A DNA stretch of 23,820 nt from a virus. The position numbers and the translations under genes are program-made. Position 1 is the first letter of the stretch; each line of letters starts with the position of its first letter. The stretch covers positions 1 to 23,820 of IMG/VR virus record IMGVR_UViG_3300020428_000083. One strand, given 5' to 3'. The notes under the pieces were generated by a model. That model was not told where the DNA came from, ran no database searches, and saw nothing but the letters and a program-made list of their open reading frames with translations. Below are positions 14,583 through 20,871 of the stretch, one piece after another.

Positions 14583-15878
14583 ATGGGAAAGTTCAACGGA
14601 TTTTTAGATAACATAGCAGACGGCCTTACTAATCCTAAGGGCAACTTAGGAGATTGGGCACACGCTAGACGCCTTTATGTAGATGATAATCTACGATTAG
14701 CACCTAAGCAAAAATTCTTATATCACTGTCATTTTACATTAGATCCTGTAGTTAGATCTATTATTCCTGATCTTGTTGACAAACATAACTTAGAAATAGG
14801 TATGCTTGTAAAGTCTGCAGAGTTACCTAAGTATTCAGCGGCAGTAGAAACAAAAAACAAGTATAATAGAAAAAAGAATATACAAACAAATATACAGTAC
14901 GAACCAATTACTATTACATTCCATGATGATAACTTTGGTGTTACTACTGCATTATTAGAAGCGTATTATAGATATTATTTTGCTGATGCAAACTATGGTA
15001 CTATGCCTGGAGCATACAGTAAAACAGCAGGAGGAATGGACAACACATACTTAGGTAGTGGAAGAAATCAAGATAAATTTGGTTTAGATAATAATATAAG
15101 TGTTCCATTTTTTCAAAATATACAAATTTCACAAATGGCTAGAAAGTCATTTACTACACATACTTTAGTAAATCCAATTATTACTAACTGGCAACATGAT
15201 TCATTAGATAACGGTGATGGTAGTACGACACTAGTTAATACCATAACACTCTTATATGAAGCAGTTTGGTATGATCGAGGTGAAGTACAAGCCGGTGCAA
15301 ACGGAAGTCCAAAAGGATTTGGATCACCAGATCATTACGATAGAGTACCTAGTCCAATTACAATTATTGGCGGCGGCCAATTAGGGTTAGGCGGTATCTT
15401 TGGTACTGCAATAGATTTATATGATTATATAATGAAGGGTAAAAACTTTAGTAATCCGTTACAAGCAGGATTAGCTGCTGTAAACTTAATAGGTAATATA
15501 CGTAACTTATCTAAAGAAGGACTACGCCAAGAAGGATTTAATTTACTTACAAAAGCAATAGGCAGTGCAGCAGGAGTAGATGTATCAGGAGTACAACGTA
15601 CATTTTTTCCAAAGTCTAGTAATGGCGGAGGTAAAGCAAAAGACTTAGCAATAGCAACAGCAGTTGTAGCAGGTGGATCGTTTGCTGTTAATGCATTTCA
15701 AAAAAATCAAGCACGTAACGGAAATGCAAAAGTTGCAGATAGTCTTGGATTTAAAAGTTATCAAAAAACATATCAAACAGCCGGGGGCACAGGTGGAGTT
15801 AACGGAGCAAAAACATCTTGGGAAAATTTAAACTCATCTGACAAACAAACATATATAAACGAAGCAATAGGAACTTAA
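14583..15878 (+). CDS. Tail tube-domain protein, candidate baseplate-tube initiator (gp54-like)
   Basis: 431 aa. Residues about 40-240 follow the tube protein order: KFLYHCHFTLD matches KLQYRFRVSLEN of gp19, MLVKSAELPKYSAAVETKNKYNRKKNIQTNIQYEPITITFHDD matches its joint-loop and core, and a late strand TLLYEAVWYDRG follows. In T4 the tube-like proteins beside gp19 are gp48 and gp54, which start the tube on the baseplate; the long C-terminal extension and the place right after gp19 fit such a role, but this is inference. The C-terminal part is Gly/Ala-rich with a hydrophobic stretch (LAIATAVVAGGSFAV, about 357-371). Start without Shine-Dalgarno but exactly six bases after a late box. Confidence 0.6.
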   Translation: MGKFNGFLDNIADGLTNPKGNLGDWAHARRLYVDDNLRLAPKQKFLYHCHFTLDPVVRSIIPDLVDKHNLEIGMLVKSAELPKYSAAVETKNKYNRKKNIQTNIQYEPITITFHDDNFGVTTALLEAYYRYYFADANYGTMPGAYSKTAGGMDNTYLGSGRNQDKFGLDNNISVPFFQNIQISQMARKSFTTHTLVNPIITNWQHDSLDNGDGSTTLVNTITLLYEAVWYDRGEVQAGANGSPKGFGSPDHYDRVPSPITIIGGGQLGLGGIFGTAIDLYDYIMKGKNFSNPLQAGLAAVNLIGNIRNLSKEGLRQEGFNLLTKAIGSAAGVDVSGVQRTFFPKSSNGGGKAKDLAIATAVVAGGSFAVNAFQKNQARNGNAKVADSLGFKSYQKTYQTAGGTGGVNGAKTSWENLNSSDKQTYINEAIGT

Positions 15879-15879
15879 T

Positions 15880-16254
15880 ATGGCGCAAACAAACTTACCA
15901 GTAACTCCAGCAAAGAAAGGAAGCGATAGTGATGTAAAGAATTTCTTTAATCAATACTTTACAGAAAAACTTTCATTTCCATCTAATGATGTAGATGCAG
16001 TTATAGGATTTTTTGAGTCAAGAGATTTTGAACGGACTGCGGCAATTAGTGTTGCTACAGCATTATTAGAACAAGCAAAAATAGACGATGTAAAAGTATT
16101 TAAATTACTTGATACGCTTAAAGGATTAGACAATGTACAACTTAGCGTAGTAGTAGGAGAAGTTTTAAACTTTAATAGATCTAAAACATCTACATTAGGT
16201 TTTAAACGTGATAGTAATGTATCTAAACTTGAGCAACGTAATGTAAAGGTATAA
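15880..16254 (+). CDS. Conserved-looking virion-module protein of unknown function
   Basis: 124 aa, mostly helical after a disordered N-terminus (VTPAKKGSDSD). The core DAVIGFFESRDFERTAAISVATALLEQAKIDDVKVFKLLDTLKGLDNVQL resembles a short protein I associate with structural modules of marine T4-like phages, but I cannot name its function. It starts two bases after the preceding stop, with AGGAA as ribosome site, and ends one base before gp4, so it is made with the tube-like protein and the head-completion nuclease. A small baseplate or head-tail assembly factor is possible. Confidence 0.7.
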   Translation: MAQTNLPVTPAKKGSDSDVKNFFNQYFTEKLSFPSNDVDAVIGFFESRDFERTAAISVATALLEQAKIDDVKVFKLLDTLKGLDNVQLSVVVGEVLNFNRSKTSTLGFKRDSNVSKLEQRNVKV

Positions 16255-16255
16255 G

Positions 16256-16690
16256 ATGTCTCGTTTTGCTCAAGGCAAGTATACCTTAAAAAATCCCGAA
16301 AAATATTCTGGAACTAAAACTCCTACTTACCGTAGTAGTTGGGAATTTGCCTTTATGCGTTTCTGTGACGAGCATCCTAGTGTAAGTCAATGGGCTAGTG
16401 AAGCAGTACGCATACCATATAAAAATCCACTTACAGGTAAGCACACTATATATGTGCCAGACTTTTTTATTGTATACTCAGATCAAAAAGGCAAACAACG
16501 AGTAGAACTAATAGAAGTTAAACCTGCAAATCAAACAATTAAAGAAAAACTAGGAAGATCAAGACACAATCAAGCGGCATGGGTAGTCAATCAAGTTAAG
16601 TGGGAAGCGGCTAGAGCATGGTGCAGACAAAAGAAAATATTTTTTCGTGTAGTAACGGAAACTGATATTTTCCATCAAGGAAGTAGATAA
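16256..16690 (+). CDS. gp4: Head completion nuclease (T4 gp4-like)
   Basis: 144 aa (T4 gp4 is about 150). The order YRSSWEFAFMRFCDEHPSVSQWASEAVRIPYKNP, YVPDFFIVY, ELIEVKPANQ matches the gp4 / TnsA-like nuclease fold. Likely active-site residues are Glu49, Asp69 in VPDF and Glu87-x-Lys89 in EVK, a PD-(D/E)xK arrangement. In T4, gp4 (4/50) completes the packaged head so that it can join the tail. AAGG precedes the start, and its stop overlaps the next ATG by one base (TAATG). Confidence 0.85.
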   Translation: MSRFAQGKYTLKNPEKYSGTKTPTYRSSWEFAFMRFCDEHPSVSQWASEAVRIPYKNPLTGKHTIYVPDFFIVYSDQKGKQRVELIEVKPANQTIKEKLGRSRHNQAAWVVNQVKWEAARAWCRQKKIFFRVVTETDIFHQGSR

Positions 16691-17292
16691 TGTTAGATTA
16701 TGAAACATATAAAGAAAAAATGTTAACTATTGCAAACCAATACGATAAAAGAGCTCGAGGAGGAAAGTATATCCGTAAGTGGGATTATCATTGGTTAGAA
16801 AAAAAGTTTTTTTATGACTACGGAGATTTTAGTAATATGAAAACAGTTATTGACATAGGAACAGGAGTCGGTATGCTACCGTACTTGCTTATGTCAAAAG
16901 GCCACCAAGTTGAAGCTACAGATATAGCAGAAGATATTTCAGGACCTATGTTTACACAATGTTGTGATTTAATTGGTCTTAAAAGACATTCATTGTTTAT
17001 AAATGATAGTAAGCCAATGGACTTTCCAGGAAAATACGATATGCTTGTTGCTACTAGAACTGAGTTTGATAGAGAGTGTTTAACACCCGGTGATATATTT
17101 AATTGGAAGTTCTTTTTAGATGATGCGTTTAAATACGTAAAAAGAGTATATATAAAAACAAATTTTGCTGGAAGTGGTAACCATTTTCCTGATTATATAC
17201 GTCCTTTTGTAAGTAATCCCGGCGGTCCAGGAACTGGATTAGGTAAACCTTATAGAGCATATTACATAAAAGTAGATAAAGACCAATGGTAA
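16690..17292 (+). CDS. SAM-dependent methyltransferase-like protein
   Basis: 200 aa. A helical N-terminus (about 1-48) leads into a class I Rossmann core: VIDIGTGVGMLPYLL (motif I, residues 53-67, with G57, G59 and G61), the acidic end of strand 2 at Asp78 (VEATDI), and strand 4 at KYDMLVAT. Motifs for DNA (DPPY/NPPY) or RNA methylation are absent, so the substrate is unclear. FNWKFFLDDAFKYVKRVYIKTNF resembles the later strands of small-molecule or protein methyltransferases. Translationally coupled to gp4 with AAGGAAG as ribosome site, and followed at once by a late promoter for gp16. A methyltransferase inside a head-completion and packaging cluster is unusual. Confidence 0.72.
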   Translation: MLDYETYKEKMLTIANQYDKRARGGKYIRKWDYHWLEKKFFYDYGDFSNMKTVIDIGTGVGMLPYLLMSKGHQVEATDIAEDISGPMFTQCCDLIGLKRHSLFINDSKPMDFPGKYDMLVATRTEFDRECLTPGDIFNWKFFLDDAFKYVKRVYIKTNFAGSGNHFPDYIRPFVSNPGGPGTGLGKPYRAYYIKVDKDQW

Positions 17293-17293
17293 G

Positions 17294-17301
17294 GATAAAT
17301 A
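17294..17301 (+). promoter_or_regulatory. T4-like late promoter box (GATAAATA) for gp16
   Basis: GATAAATA follows the methyltransferase stop by one base. TAGGA (17316-17320) and the ATG at 17328 lie in the expected leader. Confidence 0.72.
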
Positions 17302-17327
17302 ATAGTAGCAGTTAATAGGAATATACT

Positions 17328-17819
17328 ATGACTAAAAAACTTGAAGAAATGTTAAACTTGCCTGATTCTAAAGAACTTATCGAAAAAGCTAAGAATAAAG
17401 ATAAAGCAGAAACAGCAGTAATAGAACAAAAAGAAACAATGCGTGATATTGCTGAGTTTGACAAAATAGCGGCCGCATTACCAGCTGTAAAAGGCTTAGG
17501 TGAAATGGCGGATAAGGAACTAAACGAAGTTGCTCAAAAAGCAATGGATGCCTATGACGATTTAATGGATTTAGGTATGAACGTTGAAAGCCGTTATAGT
17601 GGCCGAGTATTTGAAGTTGCTGGCGGAATGCTTAAAACTAGTTTAGATGCTAAAGTTGCAAAAATGGATAAGAAACTTAAAATGATAGAATTACAACTTA
17701 AGAAAGAAAAACTTGATAACGACTCTGGACCAAATGAAGACGGCATAGTAAATGGCGAAGGTTACGTAGTATCAGATCGTAATACTTTGCTAGAGAAACT
17801 GCGTAATATTGATAAATAA
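17328..17819 (+). CDS. gp16: Terminase small subunit (T4 gp16-like)
   Basis: 163 aa, practically the length of T4 gp16 (164). The C-terminal half has the pattern of marine phage gp16: AYDDLMDLGMNVESRYSGRVFEVAGGMLKTSLDAKVAKMDKKLKMIELQLKKEKLD, a long coiled coil that in T4 builds the small-terminase ring and regulates gp17 cutting and packaging. The N-terminus is a charged helical stretch. gp17 lies two genes downstream rather than adjacent. Its last codons (Asp-Lys-stop) contain the next late promoter box. Confidence 0.85.
   Translation: MTKKLEEMLNLPDSKELIEKAKNKDKAETAVIEQKETMRDIAEFDKIAAALPAVKGLGEMADKELNEVAQKAMDAYDDLMDLGMNVESRYSGRVFEVAGGMLKTSLDAKVAKMDKKLKMIELQLKKEKLDNDSGPNEDGIVNGEGYVVSDRNTLLEKLRNIDK
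17811..17818 (+). promoter_or_regulatory. T4-like late promoter box embedded in the end of gp16
   Basis: GATAAATA overlaps the final Asp, Lys and stop codons of gp16. AAGGAA (17825-17830) and the ATG at 17839 follow in good spacing. Confidence 0.65.
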
Positions 17820-17838
17820 TGTATAAGGAATAGGTAAT

Positions 17839-18408
17839 ATGAAAAATTTTATAGATATACTTACAGAGTCTGCAAAAACTTATAAGTTCAAAATTAGAAT
17901 AGCTGGCGAAATGCCAGAAGGTTTCCAAGACACAATGGAAACAGCATTACAAAAATATGAACTTATAAATTGTAGTGCAGGTAAGCGTACACCTATTCAG
18001 GAAAAACCTTTAGATTTTCCACAACTACAAAATATGGAAGTACACAACTTTGAATGCGAAGTAAAGTATCCTACAACTCCGCATGTACTAGAACATTATC
18101 TAGTAAATGCATGTGGTGTAACACACAGCCATATTATTGTTAGAGGTGAAAATGATCCTATTGAAACTCAACAGGATGGAATTGCTTCTTCGGAAACATA
18201 TCAATCTATGCTAGATACAGAAGAAATGAGTAAACCAGATCCAGAAGCTCACAAACAAGTTGGCGGTGGTAGAGTTATGGAATTACTTAAAGAACTGGAA
18301 AAAGCATCTAAAGAAAAAGAAATAGATCCTATTGCAGATATAAAACCTGGCGATAGTAAAGATATTTCACCAGAACAAAATAATACAAGTCCAATAGGGA
18401 GCAAATAA
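17839..18408 (+). CDS. Unknown protein with capsid-targeting-like N-terminus
   Basis: 189 aa. The N-terminus MKNFIDILTES resembles the capsid targeting sequence of T4 internal head proteins (MKTYQEFIAE), including a possible gp21 prohead-protease site after Leu-Thr-Glu. The core (YKFKIRIAGEMPEGFQDTMETALQKYE, SAGKRTPIQEKPLDFPQL, EVKYPTTPHVLEHYLVNACG, HIIVRGENDP, about 16-115) looks well folded and similar to proteins of other marine T4-like phages that I cannot name. The last 60 residues are charged and disordered. It lies between gp16 and gp17, with its stop overlapping the next ATG (TAATG), so a head or packaging role is inferred. Confidence 0.72.
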   Translation: MKNFIDILTESAKTYKFKIRIAGEMPEGFQDTMETALQKYELINCSAGKRTPIQEKPLDFPQLQNMEVHNFECEVKYPTTPHVLEHYLVNACGVTHSHIIVRGENDPIETQQDGIASSETYQSMLDTEEMSKPDPEAHKQVGGGRVMELLKELEKASKEKEIDPIADIKPGDSKDISPEQNNTSPIGSK

Positions 18409-19211
18409 TGAAATTAGTGGATCTTAAAGATTTATATAAAGAAATAGTTCTAATCGACGAGGGTAAAGATAAGTTACCTTCAAAAGCACACGTAATGAAG
18501 ATGTGTAAAGATGGAATGACAAAAGCAGAAATGTGCAAGATGCATCCAAACTGTGATCAAGACAAACTTAAAGCTATGATCGATGATTGTAAAAAAGAAA
18601 TGAAAGAAAACGTTAACGAAGCTTCGTCAATGAATATTTCAATGTCAGGTGAAACATCGTCAGAAGTTGCAGAGTTAATGAACATGCTTAAAAATGCAGG
18701 AATGCCTGATGCTAAACCAGTAGGTCCAGTATCGCTTCCGATGGACGGACCAATGGACGGACCAATGGACAGACCAAATGACGGTCATGATGACATGGTA
18801 TCTAAATTAAAAATGCTTGGCAAACAAGGACCAGCATCAAGTCCATGTGAAGATGATGTTGAAGAAGATGATAGATATTCAGCAAGTACAGAACCTGATC
18901 CAGAATATAAAGATGATGATTATATGATTCATGACTTAGCAGGTGGTTTAAATAGAAGTAAAAAACAATACACTAAAGCACAAGATGGCGACAATCCAAT
19001 AGCTGTAGAAAATAGCATTTATGAAGAATTAAAAGCTAGATACGAAGCAGCTAAAGCAGAAGCTAAATTTGACGAAATGGGCTGTAAAAAAGAAATGATG
19101 AAACTTAACGCAAGTGGTTGTACAAAAGAATCTATGTATAAAAAAGTTAACGCAGAATATAATTGCGGAAGAGAAAAGTTTGAAAAGTTATACGCAAGTA
19201 ATTGTGGTTAA
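18408..19211 (+). CDS. Unknown acidic protein with duplicated Cys-rich, HTH-like modules
   Basis: 267 aa. An N-terminal module (about 28-66: MKMCKDGMTKAEMCKMHPNC, then DKLKAMIDDCKKE) and a C-terminal module (about 228-267: MMKLNASGCTKESMYKKVNA, then NCGREKFEKLYASNCG) look like copies of one motif: M-K, three residues, G, T-K, M, K, N-C, K and a closing Cys. The GMTKAEM...C pattern also suits a helix-turn-helix. Between them are MNISMSGETSSEVAELMNMLKNAG, a Pro/Met/Asp repeat, and an acidic stretch (EDDVEEDD). GGGAG precedes the start, coupled to the previous gene. A terminator follows, so this closes the gp16 unit just before gp17. A DNA or packaging-related role is plausible but unproven. Confidence 0.72.
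   Translation: MKLVDLKDLYKEIVLIDEGKDKLPSKAHVMKMCKDGMTKAEMCKMHPNCDQDKLKAMIDDCKKEMKENVNEASSMNISMSGETSSEVAELMNMLKNAGMPDAKPVGPVSLPMDGPMDGPMDRPNDGHDDMVSKLKMLGKQGPASSPCEDDVEEDDRYSASTEPDPEYKDDDYMIHDLAGGLNRSKKQYTKAQDGDNPIAVENSIYEELKARYEAAKAEAKFDEMGCKKEMMKLNASGCTKESMYKKVNAEYNCGREKFEKLYASNCG
18741..18776 (+). repeat. Three 12-bp tandem repeats coding MDGP
   Basis: Two exact copies of ATGGACGGACCA and a third with one change (ATGGACAGACCA), coding MDGPMDGPMDRP inside the linker of the Cys-module protein. Likely made by replication slippage and able to vary in copy number. Confidence 0.9.
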
Positions 19212-19235
19212 TAATAATTAACTCCCTCCAGACTC

Positions 19236-19262
19236 AATAGGGCCTACGGGCCCTATTTTTTT
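19236..19262 (+). terminator. Rho-independent terminator before gp17
   Basis: A 9-bp stem (AATAGGGCC with GGCCCTATT, 19236-19244 and 19249-19257), a TACG tetraloop and a run of seven T. It ends the gp16 unit immediately before the gp17 late promoter. Confidence 0.93.
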
Positions 19263-19263
19263 G

Positions 19264-19271
19264 GTTAAATA
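19264..19271 (+). promoter_or_regulatory. T4-like late promoter box (GTTAAATA) for gp17, leaderless type
   Basis: GTTAAATA, then CTTAT, then the gp17 ATG at 19277, the same five-base spacing as at 14570 and 8597. No Shine-Dalgarno sequence is present. Confidence 0.65.
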
Positions 19272-19276
19272 CTTAT

Positions 19277-20857
19277 ATGAGCAAAAGTTTAGACGGCGTT
19301 TTAACAAAAAAAGCCAATCAAAAAGAAACATTTACAGAAGATCAAATACAAGACCTTGCTAAATGCATGGATCCTAAAGAAGGATACTTATATTTTGCAC
19401 GTAAGTTTGCGTATATACAGCATCCTGTAAAAGGTAAGTTACTGTTTGATCCTTACATATATCAAGAAGGTCTAATGCTTAGTTACCATAACCATCGTTT
19501 TAATATAAACATGTTACCAAGGCAAACAGGTAAAACTACATGCGCCGGCATTTACTTGTTATGGTACGCTATGTTTAATCCAGACCAAACAATACTTATT
19601 GCCGCACACAAGTATGCAGGTGCTCAAGAGATTATGCAACGTATTAGATACGCATATGAACTATGTCCTGATCATGTTAGAGCAGGTGTTACAAACTACA
19701 ACAAAGGTAGTATGGAGTTTGAAAACGGATCACGTATTGTTAGTGCTACTACAACAGGAAACACAGGACGTGGTATGAGTATTTCATTATTATACTGTGA
19801 CGAGTTTGCATTTGTTAATCCGGGTATTGCACAAGAGTTTTGGACTTCGATATCACCTACACTAGCAACAGGTGGTCGTGCTATTATTACTAGTACACCT
19901 AATTCAGATGAAGATACATTTGCTACTATTTGGAAACAAGCCGAAGAGAAGTTTGACGAACACGGTAATGAGCAAGAGATAGGCATAAATGGATTCCACA
20001 GTTTTACATGTTCGTGGGACGAACATCCTGACAGAGACGACGAATGGAAAGTAGAAGAAATTGGTCGAATTGGTGAAGAAAGATTTAGGCGTGAATATGG
20101 TTGTGAATTTTTAGTATATGATGAAACATTAATTAACAGTATTCATTTAGCAAACATGGAAGGATCACAACCTTTAATGAATATGGGTCAGACACGCTGG
20201 TATAAAAAGATAATGAAAAATCAAACATATTGCATAGCACTAGATCCTGCAATGGGTACTGGGGGCGACTTTGCTGCAATACAAGTATTTGAAGTACCTA
20301 GTTATGAACAAGTTGCAGAATGGCGACACAACACTTCTCCTATTCCTACACAAATACGAATATTAAAAGATATATGTGATTATATTCAAGAACAACAAGA
20401 TTCGTCTAGTGGTATATATTGGAGTGTTGAAAATAACTCAATAGGTGAAGCCGCACTAATTGTTATTAATGATTTTGGTGAAGAAAATATCCCTGGTATG
20501 TTTGTAAGTGAACCTATACGTAAAGGACATGTACGTAAGTTTCGAAAAGGATTCAATACAACACACGGTACAAAAATCAGTGCATGTGCTAGACTAAAAA
20601 CTATGATAGAAAATAACAAAATGAAATTACATTCTGGGGCTTTATTAAGTGAACTTAAAGGTTATATTGCAACAGGAAATAGTTTTAAAGCTAAAACAGG
20701 CGATACTGATGATCTTGTAAGTGCAGTGCTTCTAGTCATTAGAATGATGGTTGTATTAAAGGATTGGGATCCAAGAGTATACAATACCTTTGTAACTATA
20801 GAAAATGAGGAAGATTATGAACCGCCAATGCCTATATTTGTTTCTACCAATTATTGA
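19277..20857 (+). CDS. gp17: Terminase large subunit (T4 gp17-like)
   Basis: 526 aa (T4 gp17 is 610). ATPase: Walker A LPRQTGKTT (80-88), Walker B LLYCDE (171-176, catalytic Glu176) and coupling motif TSTPN (205-209). Nuclease: Asp323 (CIALDPAMGTGGDF), Glu385 (WSVENN) and Asp478/Asp479 (GDTDDLVSA), matching the three acidic residues of the T4 headful nuclease. It pumps DNA into proheads at the portal and cuts the concatemer. It has its own late box after a terminator, so it is regulated apart from gp16. Its stop codon overlaps the late box of the next gene. Confidence 0.97.
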   Translation: MSKSLDGVLTKKANQKETFTEDQIQDLAKCMDPKEGYLYFARKFAYIQHPVKGKLLFDPYIYQEGLMLSYHNHRFNINMLPRQTGKTTCAGIYLLWYAMFNPDQTILIAAHKYAGAQEIMQRIRYAYELCPDHVRAGVTNYNKGSMEFENGSRIVSATTTGNTGRGMSISLLYCDEFAFVNPGIAQEFWTSISPTLATGGRAIITSTPNSDEDTFATIWKQAEEKFDEHGNEQEIGINGFHSFTCSWDEHPDRDDEWKVEEIGRIGEERFRREYGCEFLVYDETLINSIHLANMEGSQPLMNMGQTRWYKKIMKNQTYCIALDPAMGTGGDFAAIQVFEVPSYEQVAEWRHNTSPIPTQIRILKDICDYIQEQQDSSSGIYWSVENNSIGEAALIVINDFGEENIPGMFVSEPIRKGHVRKFRKGFNTTHGTKISACARLKTMIENNKMKLHSGALLSELKGYIATGNSFKAKTGDTDDLVSAVLLVIRMMVVLKDWDPRVYNTFVTIENEEDYEPPMPIFVSTNY

Positions 20858-20863
20858 TAAATA
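20856..20863 (+). promoter_or_regulatory. T4-like late promoter box (GATAAATA) after gp17
   Basis: GATAAATA begins inside the gp17 stop codon and ends nine bases before the ATG at 20872. The predicted leader is only two or three bases, and there is no Shine-Dalgarno sequence. Confidence 0.7.
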
Positions 20864-20871
20864 CTTGCAAC

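Noticed and set aside
20854-20871. TTG start giving six more residues to the 680-aa protein
   Set aside because: The TTG is inside the gp17 stop region and the late box; the ATG at 20872 fits the promoter spacing.
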